Positions 10,274 through 25,808 of a DNA stretch of 64,000 nucleotides are shown piece by piece (the first letter of the stretch is position 1; every line of letters begins with the position of its first letter). This stretch comes from Mycolicibacterium peregrinum (GTDB lineage Bacteria; Actinomycetota; Actinomycetes; Mycobacteriales; Mycobacteriaceae), in contig NZ_LZSO01000026.1 in the NCBI RefSeq assembly GCF_001665785.1, positions 124,001-188,000 on the forward strand. The letters are read 5' to 3'. Under the pieces are notes generated by a model. It made no database searches. It was not told where the DNA came from and saw only the letters and a list, made by a program, of their open reading frames with translations. Position numbers and translations under genes: made by a program.

Positions 10274-10307
10274 AGGTTCCCCTCGACCGGAGTTGAGGGG
10301 AACTTTT
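10274..10307 (+). terminator. Rho-independent terminator after the resR-like gene
   Basis: GTTCCCCTC (10276-10284) pairs perfectly with GAGGGGAAC (10295-10303) around a 10-base loop and is followed by TTTT. It separates the resR-like transcript from the gcvP riboswitch leader. Confidence 0.75.
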
Positions 10308-10361
10308 GCTGGGCGCTCCCGCTTGCGGGGGAACTGTTCGCGAGCACCGGTGCGCTGCCGG

Positions 10362-10367
10362 TAGAAT
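10362..10367 (+). promoter_or_regulatory. Probable -10 box of the gcvP leader promoter
   Basis: TAGAAT lies about 16 bases before the first glycine aptamer. No convincing -35 is seen (TTCGCG at 10337 is 19 bases away). The position fits a start just before the riboswitch. Confidence 0.5.
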
Positions 10368-10382
10368 TGCCGACGCATCGCC

Positions 10383-10584
10383 CTCGCGCGGGAGAGTTTC
10401 GTGACAGCCAGCCACGGACGCCGAAGGAGCAATACCTCTCCGTCAACCTCTCAGGCCCCCAGGACCGCGTCAGGCCCCGATGCCTCTGGAAAGTGGTGCC
10501 CCATGGGCACTCGCCCATGGGGAAAGGCCCGGTAGCAGGGGCTGAATCTCTCAGGCGCCCGGACCGGGTCGACGACAGAGGGAG
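10383..10584 (+). ncRNA. Tandem glycine riboswitch (gcvT motif, two aptamers)
   Basis: Two successive copies of the glycine aptamer core are visible. Aptamer 1, about 10384-10473, has GCGGGAGAGTTTCGTGACAG..., then GCCGAAGGAGCAA and CCTCTCAGG. Aptamer 2, about 10481-10583, has CTCTGGAAAG, a long hairpin, GGCCCGGTAGCAGGGGCTGAATCTCTCAGG and a closing CAGAGG. In aptamer 2 the variable arm is a perfect 10-bp stem (CCCCATGGGC, 10499-10508, with GCCCATGGGG, 10513-10522). It directly precedes gcvP, whose product consumes glycine, so it probably raises gcvP expression when glycine is high. The type is secure; the switching mechanism is not visible as a clear terminator. Confidence 0.92.
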
Positions 10585-10631
10585 AGGGACGCCTACGACG
10601 TTTCAGGACGTCTGCGCCTCAGGAGAGTGTC

Positions 10632-13472
<2,841 letters not shown>

Positions 13473-13481
13473 CGCATCGGT

Positions 13482-13530
13482 TTCTGCCTCAGGGTTGTGC
13501 CCGGTTTCTCCGGACAACTCTGAGGTAGAA
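13482..13530. terminator. Bidirectional terminator between gcvP and the vWA gene
   Basis: 13482-13498 pairs over 17 positions with 13514-13530; two pairs are G-U and the rest are Watson-Crick. A 15-base loop holds a small CCGG/CCGG stem. It lies between the convergent stops at 13472 and 13540 and has TTTC/GAAA at its flanks. Confidence 0.7.
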
Positions 13531-13539
13531 AGTGGCGGA

Positions 13540-15792
13540 TCAACCCAGCATGGTGTTGACCGCGCTGGCCAGCTCGGGTGAGGTCGAGCTCGACAGATGC
13601 TGGTACGTGCCGCTGGTGGCCTGCGCGACGGCCTCCCACGTGGCCCGGTCCGAGCCCGTGCCGAAGTCGATCACGTTGACCGCGATCGGACGGGCCGGGT
13701 CGAATGCGCCGCGGATGTAGTCCTGCAGCCCGGGCCCATCCAGACTCTGATCGGTGTGTGGTCCGGTGGTGATCAACAGGATTGAGTTGCTCTGGCCCTC
13801 ACGGTATTTCGACAGCGCTTCGGTATAGAGCATGCGGAGCGTGGTGAACGACACCGCGCCGCCTCCCGAGGCGGACTGCTCGTCGAGCGTCGAGGTCAGC
13901 GCATCGGAGCGCCGCTGCCCGTTGACCGGCTCGGCCAGCGGACCGGTCGAGATCTCCGACCGTCCCTCGGTGCCGTCAAAGGTCCAGAGGCCCACGGCGG
14001 CGGTGTCGGGCAGTGCCTTGAGCCGGCTGTCGAGTGCGGCCACGACGTTGGCCAGGCGCGACTTGCCGCCCTCTTCGGTCGGCATGGACTGGTCGAGCAT
14101 GATCGTGACCGCGGGGTTTCCCGACGGTGTGGCCGTGGCGTTGGCCAGCGCCACCCGCATCGCGTTGTCGCCGACCGACAACGGTGCCGCGAGCTGGCTG
14201 AAACCGGTGACATCGCTGGACGGCGGCGACGTACCCTCGGCGCGGAAACCGGCCTTGGCGAGTTCGGCGAGCTGTTCAGGCTTGCGCAGATAGCGGGCGA
14301 ACTCGCTGGCCGCAGTGACCTGTTCCTTCTCCAGCCAGTCCCCGGCCAGCAGCACCGTCGGATAGTCGGCGGTGGCCGTGGGACCCGGCGGCAGCCAGCC
14401 GGCCAACGAGGACTTGACGTTGTCGACCGAGGTGGCCCGCTGGAACAGTTGCTGCTCGGTGGTGGCCACCGCGTGCACCGGCGCGGTGGCCGCATCGGGG
14501 GCGTTGAGCAACGCGTCCAGGGCGGTGCCCAGCTCGGAGTCGTCGAGTTTGGGCTGCCCGTGGAACAAGCTGTTCACGCCGCTCATACCGGACGTCGCCG
14601 GCGCACCCGAAGGAGCCGTCGCCGCGGCGACGGCCTCGGCGGCGAGCAACGCGGCATCGCCGTTGCTGTGGGCCGGCAGGGCAAGTTTGAGCGTGCCCCA
14701 ACCGGGCAGCTTGAGCGCGTTCATCGCGGCCGGGCTGCCTTGCAGCTGGGGCAGGGTGGCCCAGGTCTGTTGTGCCAGAGCGTCTTTGAGCTGTGGCCGG
14801 ACCGCCAGTAGCACCGGCGAGGTGACCAGGGACCGGCTGTCGCTGACAGTCTTGGCGCCCGCGGTCGCCTCCAGCCGTGCCTCGGCGATACTGCTCGCCG
14901 GAATCCACAGCGCCGGACGGTCGCCGAGTTCGCTGGGCCACGCGTTGGCGAAGCCACTGACCACGCGGTCGGAATCGGAGGACTGTACGCGCACCTTGAC
15001 ACAGCGGTCGCCCACCGGGCTGACCGACTCGTTGTACGTGTTGGCCAGTCCCTCGATGCGGGAGGAGATGGTCGGATCCGCGATCACGGCGACCCCGAGT
15101 TCGCCGTCGACGCAGCGCGCGGCCGCGGCGTCGCTGCGGCCGGCGAGCACGTCACCGAAGAACTTCCACAGGATCATCGCGCCGACCACGGCCACCACGG
15201 TGACCAGTGCGACGATCACGCCGACACTGACACCCCGGCGCCCGGACTCGACTGCGCGGTGGCTGCCGGTCCACTCACCGTCCCACTCGCCACGCTGGCG
15301 GCTGGTCGGGCCAGTGGGCGGTCGCGGATCGTCGACGCCGCCCACCGCACCGAACTGGGCGGTCGGCTGATCGTCGGCATACTCCGCGTCGTAGTCGTCG
15401 GCGGCATACTGATCGCGGTAGCCGTCGACGTACTCGTCCTCGTATCCGTCTTCCTCTACGTACTCGGCTTCGTCGTAATCCGCGTACTCCGAGTCGTGAT
15501 AGTCCGATTCGTAGTCGTCGTCCCCGTCGGCGTACTGCGGTGGGCGGTAAGCGGGTTCGGGCTCGGAGCGGTAGCCGCGGTCGTCCCGGTAGCCCGGCTC
15601 GTCCCGGTAGGCAGGTGCATCCCGATATCCGCGATCGGGCTGACGCCCGGGCGTGTCGAAGTCGTCTTCGGCGTACCCGGACTGCTCGCCGCGGGGGCGG
15701 TCGTAATCGTCCCCGTAATCGGAGTCCCCGACGTGCCCGTGATCGGGCTCGTCGGGTGCATCCTCAGGGTCGGGAATGCTGTGCCTACCCAT
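13540..15792 (-). CDS. Membrane protein with substrate-binding-like and von Willebrand A domains (Rv1836c-like)
   Basis: A 750-residue protein. Residues 1-180 are cytoplasmic and extremely rich in Asp, Glu, Tyr and Arg, with degenerate units such as YRDEPGYRDDRGYRSEP. One membrane segment (VSVGVIVALVTVVAVVGAMIL, about 198-218) follows. The outer part combines an extracellular-solute-binding-like domain with a C-terminal von Willebrand A domain (VTIMLDQSMPTEEGG near residue 560; ILLITTGPHTDQS). The metal site reads DQSMP rather than the canonical DxSxS, so metal binding may be altered. M. tuberculosis Rv1836c has the same plan but is shorter. The function is unknown; an envelope adhesion or assembly role is only a guess. 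Confidence 0.88.
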   Translation of the reverse strand: MGRHSIPDPEDAPDEPDHGHVGDSDYGDDYDRPRGEQSGYAEDDFDTPGRQPDRGYRDAPAYRDEPGYRDDRGYRSEPEPAYRPPQYADGDDDYESDYHDSEYADYDEAEYVEEDGYEDEYVDGYRDQYAADDYDAEYADDQPTAQFGAVGGVDDPRPPTGPTSRQRGEWDGEWTGSHRAVESGRRGVSVGVIVALVTVVAVVGAMILWKFFGDVLAGRSDAAAARCVDGELGVAVIADPTISSRIEGLANTYNESVSPVGDRCVKVRVQSSDSDRVVSGFANAWPSELGDRPALWIPASSIAEARLEATAGAKTVSDSRSLVTSPVLLAVRPQLKDALAQQTWATLPQLQGSPAAMNALKLPGWGTLKLALPAHSNGDAALLAAEAVAAATAPSGAPATSGMSGVNSLFHGQPKLDDSELGTALDALLNAPDAATAPVHAVATTEQQLFQRATSVDNVKSSLAGWLPPGPTATADYPTVLLAGDWLEKEQVTAASEFARYLRKPEQLAELAKAGFRAEGTSPPSSDVTGFSQLAAPLSVGDNAMRVALANATATPSGNPAVTIMLDQSMPTEEGGKSRLANVVAALDSRLKALPDTAAVGLWTFDGTEGRSEISTGPLAEPVNGQRRSDALTSTLDEQSASGGGAVSFTTLRMLYTEALSKYREGQSNSILLITTGPHTDQSLDGPGLQDYIRGAFDPARPIAVNVIDFGTGSDRATWEAVAQATSGTYQHLSSSTSPELASAVNTMLG

Positions 15793-15847
15793 TCCTAACC
15801 CCTGTACGTCTCGCGCCGACTAGTCATCCGGACCCGCCGAAGTCTAA

Positions 15848-18046
15848 TCACTTCCCGGCGGTGCTCGCTTTGAACTCGCGGCGGCGCCGATGCAGGATCG
15901 GCTCGGTGTAGCCGTTGGGCTGCGCTGCCCCGGACAGGATCAGCTCCTGTGCCGCGCCGAACGCGATGCTGGCATCCGGGTTGGGCGCCATCGGCAGATA
16001 GTCGGGATCGCCGGCGTTCTGCTCGTCGACGACGGCGGCCATCCGGCGCAGGCTGGCCTTGACGTCCTCTTCGGTGATGACGCCGTGACGCAGCCAGTTG
16101 GCGAGCAGCTGGCTGGAGATCCGCAACGTGGCGCGGTCTTCCATCAGCGCGACGTCGTGAATGTCGGGCACCTTCGAGCAGCCGACGCCGGCGTCGATCC
16201 AGCGGACCACGTAGCCCAGGATCGACTGGCAGTTGTTGTCGACCTCTTCGTGGATCTCCTCGGGCGACCAGGTCAGTGACGAGTCCGCCAGCGGGATGGT
16301 CAGCAGCTCTTCGATGGTGGCACGCTTCTTGCCGGTCAGCTCTTTCTGCACGGCCTCGACGTCCACCTGGTGGTAGTGCATCGCGTGCAGGGTGGCAGCG
16401 GTCGGCGAGGGCACCCATGCGGTCGTGGCACCGGCCTTCGGCTGGCCGATCTTCTGTTCGACCATGTCGGCCATCAGATCGGTCATGGCCCACATGCCCT
16501 TGCCGATCTGGGCCTTGCCGGCCAGGCCGGTGGCCAGGCCCACATCGACGTTGTTGTCCTCGTACGCCTTGATCCACGGCTGGGCCTTCATTGCGCCCTT
16601 GCGGATCATCGGGCCGGCCTCCATCGAGGTGTGGATCTCGTCGCCGGTGCGGTCGAGGAAGCCGGTGTTGATGAACACGACGCGGTCCGCGGCGGCCTTG
16701 ATGCAGGACTTCAGGTTGACCGTGGTGCGGCGCTCCTCGTCCATGATTCCGACCTTGAGGGTGGACTCGGGAAGACCGAGCACGTCTTCGACGCGGCCGA
16801 ACAGCTCGCAGGTGAATGCGACCTCGTCGGGGCCGTGCATCTTGGGCTTCACGATGTAGACCGAGCCGGTGCGGCTGTTCTTCAACGGACCGTTCGCCTC
16901 ATCGTCCTTGAGCCCGTGCATCGCGATCAGACCCGTGAACAGCGCGTCCTGGATACCTTCGGGGATCTCGTTGCCATCCGCATCCACGATCGCGTCGTTG
17001 GTCATCAGGTGCCCGACGTTGCGCACGAACAGCAGGCTGCGGCCGGGCAGCGTCAGCTCGCCCTCGCCGTCCGGGGTGGTGAAGGTGCGGTCCGGGTTGA
17101 GCACGCGGGTGAAGGTCTTGCCGCCCTTGCTGACCTCTTCGGCCAGGTCACCCTTGTTCAGGCCCAGCCAGTTGCGGTAGCCGAGCACCTTGTCGTCGGC
17201 GTCGACGGCCGCCACCGAGTCCTCGAAGTCCATGATCGTGGTGATCGCGGATTCCAGCACCACGTCCTTGATGCTCGCGGCGTCGGTCGAGCCGATGGGG
17301 GAGTCGGGGTCGATCAGGATCTCGATGTGCAGGCCGTGGTTGGCCAGCAGCACCGACCACTGCGGCTGGCCGAGCTCACCGGTGTAGCCGACGAACTGCT
17401 CGGGGGTGGCCAGGCCACTCGACAGGCCGTCGCCGTACTCCACGAGCAACTGGCCTTCGTCGATCTTCAGACCGGTGGCCTCGCTCCAGGTGCCCGCGGC
17501 CAGCGGAGCGGCCTCGTCCAGGAAGTTGCGGGCGTAGGCGATCACCTTGTCGCCACGCACCTTGTTGTAACCCGTGCCCTTCTCGGCGCCGTCCTCTTCA
17601 CTGATCACGTCGGTGCCGTAGAGCGCGTCGTACAGCGAGCCCCACCGGGCATTGGCGGCGTTGAGCGCAAAGCGGGCGTTGAGGATCGGGACCACGAGCT
17701 GCGGGCCGGCGGTCGAGGTGATCTCGTCGTCGACGCCTGAGGTGGTGATGGCGAAGTCGGCGGGCTCCGGCAGCAGGTAGCCGATATCGGTGAGGAACTG
17801 CTTGTAGGCCTCGGGGTCGACCGGCTCGAGCACATGAGCGCGGTGCCACTTGTCGATCTGCGCCTGCAGATCGTCGCGACGGGCCAGCAGGTCCTGATTC
17901 TTCGGGGTGAGGTCAGCGACGACCTTGTCCACACCGGACCAGAAGCTGTCCGGGTCGACGCCGGTGCCCGGCAGTGCCTCGTTGGTGATGAAGTCGTGCA
18001 GCACCTGTGCCACGCGCAGGTTTCCGACAGTCACGCGATTGGTCAT
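15848..18046 (-). CDS. glcB: Malate synthase G
   Basis: A 732-residue enzyme that condenses glyoxylate and acetyl-CoA to malate, the second step of the glyoxylate shunt. The length matches the monomeric G form (M. tuberculosis GlcB 741). Typical segments are present: [38 protein letters not shown] and the C-terminal [24 protein letters not shown]. The start is ATG 18046. Isocitrate lyase is not in the window. Transcribed alone, with 55 bp before the downstream gene of the same strand. Confidence 0.97.
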   Translation of the reverse strand: MTNRVTVGNLRVAQVLHDFITNEALPGTGVDPDSFWSGVDKVVADLTPKNQDLLARRDDLQAQIDKWHRAHVLEPVDPEAYKQFLTDIGYLLPEPADFAITTSGVDDEITSTAGPQLVVPILNARFALNAANARWGSLYDALYGTDVISEEDGAEKGTGYNKVRGDKVIAYARNFLDEAAPLAAGTWSEATGLKIDEGQLLVEYGDGLSSGLATPEQFVGYTGELGQPQWSVLLANHGLHIEILIDPDSPIGSTDAASIKDVVLESAITTIMDFEDSVAAVDADDKVLGYRNWLGLNKGDLAEEVSKGGKTFTRVLNPDRTFTTPDGEGELTLPGRSLLFVRNVGHLMTNDAIVDADGNEIPEGIQDALFTGLIAMHGLKDDEANGPLKNSRTGSVYIVKPKMHGPDEVAFTCELFGRVEDVLGLPESTLKVGIMDEERRTTVNLKSCIKAAADRVVFINTGFLDRTGDEIHTSMEAGPMIRKGAMKAQPWIKAYEDNNVDVGLATGLAGKAQIGKGMWAMTDLMADMVEQKIGQPKAGATTAWVPSPTAATLHAMHYHQVDVEAVQKELTGKKRATIEELLTIPLADSSLTWSPEEIHEEVDNNCQSILGYVVRWIDAGVGCSKVPDIHDVALMEDRATLRISSQLLANWLRHGVITEEDVKASLRRMAAVVDEQNAGDPDYLPMAPNPDASIAFGAAQELILSGAAQPNGYTEPILHRRRREFKASTAGK

Positions 18047-18124
18047 GCGCGTTTCCTCCCTCGGCTCCAGACACCGTGCGGTGCCTGCCGTTTATCCAGC
18101 TTACCCATTGGTAACGTCGGCCTT

Positions 18125-19051
18125 TCAGCCGTCCAGCCCGGTGAGCAACAGCTCACACCGGTTTGCCAGAGTGATCCGCAACGGCGCTGCCCGTTCGGCG
18201 ATGCGCTGCTGGGCCCTGACGTATTCGGCACGCCCGGCCGGTGTTTCGATGGCGATCGGCTCGAAACCATAGCGCCTCAAGTCGTATGGGCTGGCACACA
18301 TATCGACCGCCCGCGCGTCGGCGGCCAGTTCGAGTGCGTCCATCACGAGTTCCGACGGCACCAGAGGACCCAGCTTGTACGCCCATTTGTAGGTGTCCAT
18401 CGCGGCGTGGATGCAGCCGGGCTGCTCGGTGTCGAGCTGTTGCTCGCGGCTCAGTTGCCGGTCGTTGCGGGGCACGGCGGCGTCGGTGAAGAAACGGAAG
18501 GCGTCGAAGTGGCTGCACCGCAACGGCATCGACTCGACGACGGCATCGGTTCCGGTGGCGCCGAGACGCAGCGGAACCCGGTCGTGACGTAGCTGGGGAG
18601 CCCGGTAGACCATGGCCCACTCGTGCAGCCCGAAGCAGTTCATCCGGGGCGCCCGCGTCGCGGTGGCACGCATCAACCGGGCCACGAAGCGGACTGTCTC
18701 GATGCGGGAAAGCAGGTAGTCGGTCCGCACCGTGACACCGCGCGGATGCCGACCGTAGCCGGTGCGCCGCAGATATGGCTCCGCCTCTTCGCCGGCCAGC
18801 ACCACCCCGAAACCGGGATGCCACCGGCGTAGCTGACGGGGCCGCAGGCTGTAGTAGGTGAACAGGAAATCCCATACCGGGTGCGGCTCACCGGCGTGTC
18901 GGCGATGCACGTGTGGTGTGAGGAAGTCGTCGGCGCGGCTCCGGTGTGACTCTGCGCGTGCCGCCCAATCCGGGCCCGCCAGGACCTCGTCGACCTCGGC
19001 GGCATCCGGCAGGGTCAGTCCGGCCGCGTTCGATCCAACGCGTCCTTCCAT
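18125..19051 (-). CDS. Conserved actinobacterial protein of unknown function
   Basis: A 308-residue soluble protein starting at ATG 19051, right behind GGAGGAGAC. Aromatic- and His-rich segments (HPVWDFLFTYYSLRPRQLRRWHPGFG; MNCFGLHEWAMVYR; CSHFDAFRFFTDAA) suggest a defined enzyme-like fold, but I see no known catalytic signature. Homologues in actinobacteria are often labelled 3-methyladenine DNA glycosylase; nothing in the sequence supports that to me. It lies between glcB and the CNNM pair on the same strand, with gaps of 78 and 75 bp. Confidence 0.75.
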   Translation of the reverse strand: MEGRVGSNAAGLTLPDAAEVDEVLAGPDWAARAESHRSRADDFLTPHVHRRHAGEPHPVWDFLFTYYSLRPRQLRRWHPGFGVVLAGEEAEPYLRRTGYGRHPRGVTVRTDYLLSRIETVRFVARLMRATATRAPRMNCFGLHEWAMVYRAPQLRHDRVPLRLGATGTDAVVESMPLRCSHFDAFRFFTDAAVPRNDRQLSREQQLDTEQPGCIHAAMDTYKWAYKLGPLVPSELVMDALELAADARAVDMCASPYDLRRYGFEPIAIETPAGRAEYVRAQQRIAERAAPLRITLANRCELLLTGLDG

Positions 19052-19126
19052 GTCTCCTCCACTGGATGGCCCGCTGCCGCCGTGCGGCTCGAGCCTACCG
19101 ATGCATCCGAGGGGGGATCCGACGGG

Positions 19127-20236
19127 TCAGATGCGGTGGGTGCCGTCGCGCACGGTGCCGACCAGATCCTCGACGAGGTCCTCGAGTGCGACCATCGCGG
19201 TGACGGTCCCGTCCGGACCGGCAGGCGCACCGCTCGCACCGTCAGGACCGTCCCGCTCGTCACCGCTCTCCTCGTTGACGACCAGCGCGAGATGGCTGTT
19301 GCTGCGTCGCATCCGGGACAGCGCGTCGGGCAGCGGCAACGAGGCCGGAACGCGCGGCAGCGGACGCACCATGGACAGATCCAGCACCGCATCGGGGTCG
19401 GTGATGTGCGGCAACACATCCTTGATGTGCAGGTACCCGATGAATTCCCCGAACGAATCGGCCACGGGGAAGCGCGAGTAGCCGGTGTCGGTCAGTGCCC
19501 GCTCCACATCCCCGACGGTGGGCCCCGAACCCGGGGCGGCGACCCGGATGGCGTGGATCTCGTCCAGCGGCATCGCGACATCACTGACCGTACGGCTGCG
19601 CGTTTGCAGGGCCCGCGTCAAACGACCGTGCTCCTCGGTGTCGAGCAGGCCTTCGGACACCGATTCGGCGATCATCTCCGACAGTTCGACGGTCGAGACG
19701 GCCGATTCGAGTTCGTCGACCGGTTCGACCCGGAACGCGCGCAGTGTGGCGTTGGCGCACCAGTTGTAGAAGGCGATGAACGGCCGGGCCGCCCGGATGT
19801 ACACCAGGTAGGGCGGGACCAGCAGCATCGCGGCAGTCTCGGGCCCCGCGATGGCGATGTTCTTCGGCACCATCTCGCCGAGCAGCACGTGCAGGGTCAC
19901 CACGACCGCCAGGGCGATGAAGAACGAGACGGTGTGCAGAACTGCGTCGGGCACGCCGAGCAGCGCGAAGGGCTTCTCCAGCAGATGAGCGACGGCGGGT
20001 TCGCCGACCCGCCCGAGCAGGATCGAGCAGATCGTAATGCCCAACTGGGAGCCGGCCAGCATGAGCGACAGGTGCTCGCCGGCCCTGATGACGGTCACTG
20101 CACTGCGCTTGCCCTGCTCGGCGAGCGCCTGCAGGCGGTCACGGCGGGCCGAGATCAGCGCGAACTCCGCGGCCACGAAGAACGCGTTGGCGGCCAGCAG
20201 CAGCACCGTCAGCAGCACACCGAGGATGTCACCCAT
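19127..20236 (-). CDS. CNNM/CorC-family membrane protein with CBS pair (Rv1841c-like)
   Basis: A 369-residue protein. The N-terminal DUF21 (CNNM transmembrane) domain has about four membrane segments ([46 protein letters not shown]). CBS domains follow ([40 protein letters not shown]). The C-terminal CorC/HlyC transporter-associated domain is short or missing compared with the upstream paralogue. The family is linked to magnesium/cobalt efflux and, under the name TlyC, was once thought haemolytic. It overlaps the preceding CNNM gene by 8 bp, so the two are translationally coupled and may form a heterodimer. Confidence 0.92.
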   Translation of the reverse strand: MGDILGVLLTVLLLAANAFFVAAEFALISARRDRLQALAEQGKRSAVTVIRAGEHLSLMLAGSQLGITICSILLGRVGEPAVAHLLEKPFALLGVPDAVLHTVSFFIALAVVVTLHVLLGEMVPKNIAIAGPETAAMLLVPPYLVYIRAARPFIAFYNWCANATLRAFRVEPVDELESAVSTVELSEMIAESVSEGLLDTEEHGRLTRALQTRSRTVSDVAMPLDEIHAIRVAAPGSGPTVGDVERALTDTGYSRFPVADSFGEFIGYLHIKDVLPHITDPDAVLDLSMVRPLPRVPASLPLPDALSRMRRSNSHLALVVNEESGDERDGPDGASGAPAGPDGTVTAMVALEDLVEDLVGTVRDGTHRI

Positions 20237-21596
20237 GCTCGTTCTCCCGGGTTCCGAGACTGGTCAGTTCGAGCAGATCGATCCGGCGGCCGTCCATCCG
20301 CACCACCGTGGCCAGCCATCGAGTCGGCTTGTCCGGGTCGCCGTCCGGGTCGAACGCGGTGAGCTCCACGGCTTCGCCGGTCTCGGGTATGTGACCGAGT
20401 TCCTGCAGCACCAGCCCGCCGATGGTTTCGTATTCGCCCTCGGGAGCGCGGAATCCGGTGCCGGTAGCCACCTCGTCGATGCGCAGCAGCCCGGACACCT
20501 GCCAGCCCGCGCCGGCCGGCACCACGTCGGGGGTGGCGTCGTCATGCTCGTCACGCACGTCACCGACGATCTCCTCGATCAGGTCCTCGACCGTCACCAT
20601 GCCCGCGGTGCCGCCGTATTCGTCGACCACCAGTGCGGTCTGCAAACCGTTGGCCCGGATCTGGGTCATCACGGCATCGCCGTCGAGAGTGGACGGCACC
20701 GTGGCCACGGGCAGTGCCAGCGCGGCCAGCCGGGTCCGGTCCCGGTCTTCGCGCGGAACCGAGAACACCTGCTTGACGTGGACGACGCCGATCGTCTCGT
20801 CGAGGTCACCCTCGACGATCGGGAACCGCGAATAGCCGGTGCGGATCGCGACGGCCATCAGGTCGGACACCGAATCGCCTGCGTCGAGCACCTCGATCTT
20901 GGAACGTGGGGTCATCAGTTCCTCGGCGGTGCGCTCACCGAACTGCAGCGAGCGGTGCACCAGTAACGCGGTGGTGGGATCGAGCGATCCGCTGCGGGCC
21001 GAGTTCCGGACCAGCGACGCCAGTTCCTGGGCCGAACGTGCCGAGCGCAGTTCCTCGGCCGGCTCGACGCCGAGGCGGCGCACTATCCAGTTGGCCGTGC
21101 CGTTGGTCAGCCGGATGACCGGCGTGAACAGCATCGAGAACAGCAGCTGGAACGGTGCTGCCGCACGTGCCGTCGGGACCGGGCGGGCCACGGCCAGGTT
21201 CTTGGGCACGAGCTCGCCGAACACCATGGACAGCGACGTCGCGATGAGGATGGCCAGGAACAGGGCCAGACCGGACGCCACGTTGGGTGGGACGCCGAGG
21301 GCGTCCAGGCCGGGGCGGATGAGTTCGCCGACCACGGGTTCGGCGAGGTAACCGGTCGCCAGGGTCGTGATCGAGATGCCCACCTGGGCGCCGGACAGCT
21401 GGAACGACAGGGTGCGGTGCGCGCGGCGGACCAGTTGGTCGCGGCGGTCGCCGGTGCGGGCGTTGGCCTCGACCGTGCTGCGCTCCAGTGCGGTCAGGGA
21501 GAACTCGGCGGCCACGAACACCGCGGTGCCGAGGGTGAGGAGGACGATCGCCAGGATCGACAGCAACGAGAAAACCAGGTCCGTTGAGCTGCCCAT
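20229..21596 (-). CDS. CNNM/CorC-family membrane protein with CBS pair and C-terminal transporter-associated domain (Rv1842c-like)
   Basis: A 455-residue paralogue of the next gene. It has a DUF21 membrane domain ([45 protein letters not shown]), two CBS motifs ([39 protein letters not shown]) and a full CorC_HlyC C-terminal domain (GLLRIDEV ... [19 protein letters not shown]). It probably acts in divalent-cation export or sensing at the membrane. Its ATG overlaps the stop of a 45-residue upstream ORF (TGATG). Confidence 0.93.
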   Translation of the reverse strand: MGSSTDLVFSLLSILAIVLLTLGTAVFVAAEFSLTALERSTVEANARTGDRRDQLVRRAHRTLSFQLSGAQVGISITTLATGYLAEPVVGELIRPGLDALGVPPNVASGLALFLAILIATSLSMVFGELVPKNLAVARPVPTARAAAPFQLLFSMLFTPVIRLTNGTANWIVRRLGVEPAEELRSARSAQELASLVRNSARSGSLDPTTALLVHRSLQFGERTAEELMTPRSKIEVLDAGDSVSDLMAVAIRTGYSRFPIVEGDLDETIGVVHVKQVFSVPREDRDRTRLAALALPVATVPSTLDGDAVMTQIRANGLQTALVVDEYGGTAGMVTVEDLIEEIVGDVRDEHDDATPDVVPAGAGWQVSGLLRIDEVATGTGFRAPEGEYETIGGLVLQELGHIPETGEAVELTAFDPDGDPDKPTRWLATVVRMDGRRIDLLELTSLGTRENEHG

Positions 21597-21733
21597 CAGC
21601 TCTCCAGGGGAACGCCGGGCCGGGGGCCCGGCCGACTAGGAGAGGGGTCGTCGGCTTCGGCGCTCAGAAGTGACTGGTTTTCCACCCGGAAGGCCGGTTC
21701 AGAACCGGAGGCCTCGGTGGGTGCCTGCGGCAC
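21596..21733 (-). CDS. Small ORF (45 residues) coupled to the CNNM gene, hypothetical
   Basis: A GTG start at 21733 with AAAGGG 5 bases upstream opens a 45-residue frame that ends in TGATG, sharing its stop with the ATG of the CNNM gene. The product is hydrophilic and Pro/Ser/Glu-rich ([16 protein letters not shown] at the end) with no known domain. Coupled short ORFs are common leaders in mycobacteria. It could also be chance, since the frame is short and GC-rich. The 88 bp up to the guaB1 stop show no clear promoter. Confidence 0.4.
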   Translation of the reverse strand: MPQAPTEASGSEPAFRVENQSLLSAEADDPSPSRPGPRPGVPLES

Positions 21734-21821
21734 GTGAACCCTTTCGTTCGATTTGATGCGGCGGGCGACCGGGCAATATGCGGCCGTCGACGCCTTACTC
21801 CGAACCTCAATAGTATCGCGG

Positions 21822-24771
<2,950 letters not shown>

Positions 24772-24822
24772 GCCGCAGCCTTTCGTTGTTTTGTTGTGTC
24801 AGAACGCCTGTTGGACAGGGGT

Positions 24823-25794
24823 TTATCCCAGCCCGGCGAACAGGCGGTGAAGCTCGGTGAGCCAGGGAACGGCGACAGCGACGGTGGGCACCACCAGAAC
24901 GGCGGCCGCGGCCAGATACGCGGTGACGGCCATAGCGACGCTGTTGGGCTTGCCGCCGAGGCGTCGCACGCGGATCACGGTGGTGGGCCCGCCTGCGGCC
25001 AGTGCGCCCGAGGGGGTGCGGCCACTCGCGCAGGCGACCAGTGCCCGGGCCAGGGGAGTAGGACCTGCCGTCCGGACCGCGGCATCGTCGGCCAGCAGCT
25101 CGATCAGCAACCGGACGGCGTCCAGCGCGTTGGCGCTGCGGACGAACCGCGGGAAGGCGGCGTGGACGGCGGTGAACATCTCCAGCACCAGATCATGGCG
25201 GGCACGCAGGTGCGCCCGTTCATGGGTGAGGATGGCCGCGACCTCGTTGTCGGACAACGTGGTGAGCGTTCCCTCGCTCACCACGACGCGACTGCGGACG
25301 CCGGGTAGGCAGTAGGCGAGTGGCTGCGCGACATCGAGGATGCGCAGCCCGTCACCGCCGAGCGGGCGGTGCGCCGTACAGAGGTGGGCCGGCACTGCGT
25401 CGCGGGACTTGCTGAGCAGGTCGACCATCATGCGGTGATGTGCGCGCCTGCGCCGGGTGGCCACCGCCACCTGGATCACGGCGAGACACAACCGGCCACC
25501 GATCAGCAGGGTCAGGGTGAACACCACGACGTAGAGCAGCCACAACGGCAGACCGAGGGCTTTGATCTCACTGGTGATCGTGGCGGTCGGTCGGCCGTCG
25601 GGTCCCGGAACGAAAAGCCGGCTCGCGATGGCGATACCGGCCGAGAACGCGGACAGCACAGCGGCCAGTGCGACCGACTGCCACAGCACGATTGCCGCGC
25701 GTGGCGCACGCAGTGGCCAGGCCGCACGTGCCAACACCGCCGGCACCGGCCCCACGAGGGCCAGCGCGACGAGAGTGAAGGCCAGCGCGGACAC
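24823..25794 (-). CDS. blaR: M56-family (BlaR-type) membrane metallopeptidase (Rv1845c-like)
   Basis: A 323-residue membrane protein with about four membrane segments at both ends and a cytoplasmic zinc-peptidase motif, HERAH (in ILTHERAHLRARHDLV). It has no C-terminal penicillin-sensor domain, as in other mycobacterial BlaR homologues, so it must sense a signal by other means. BlaR/MecR proteases trigger loss of the BlaI repressor. The GTG start at 25794 is 14 bp after blaI, so the two are one operon. Confidence 0.9.
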   Translation of the reverse strand: MSALAFTLVALALVGPVPAVLARAAWPLRAPRAAIVLWQSVALAAVLSAFSAGIAIASRLFVPGPDGRPTATITSEIKALGLPLWLLYVVVFTLTLLIGGRLCLAVIQVAVATRRRRAHHRMMVDLLSKSRDAVPAHLCTAHRPLGGDGLRILDVAQPLAYCLPGVRSRVVVSEGTLTTLSDNEVAAILTHERAHLRARHDLVLEMFTAVHAAFPRFVRSANALDAVRLLIELLADDAAVRTAGPTPLARALVACASGRTPSGALAAGGPTTVIRVRRLGGKPNSVAMAVTAYLAAAAVLVVPTVAVAVPWLTELHRLFAGLG

Positions 25795-25808
25795 GCCGTA
25801 AGTCTCTC

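Noticed and set aside
16370..17740. 456-codon open frame antisense to glcB
   Set aside because: Val/His/Gly/Arg-rich shadow of malate synthase.
21612..21632. GCCGGGCC-GGG-GGCCCGGC hairpin between guaB1 and the CNNM genes as terminator
   Set aside because: It has no T-tract and lies inside the possible 45-codon ORF; it may only reflect GC-rich sequence.
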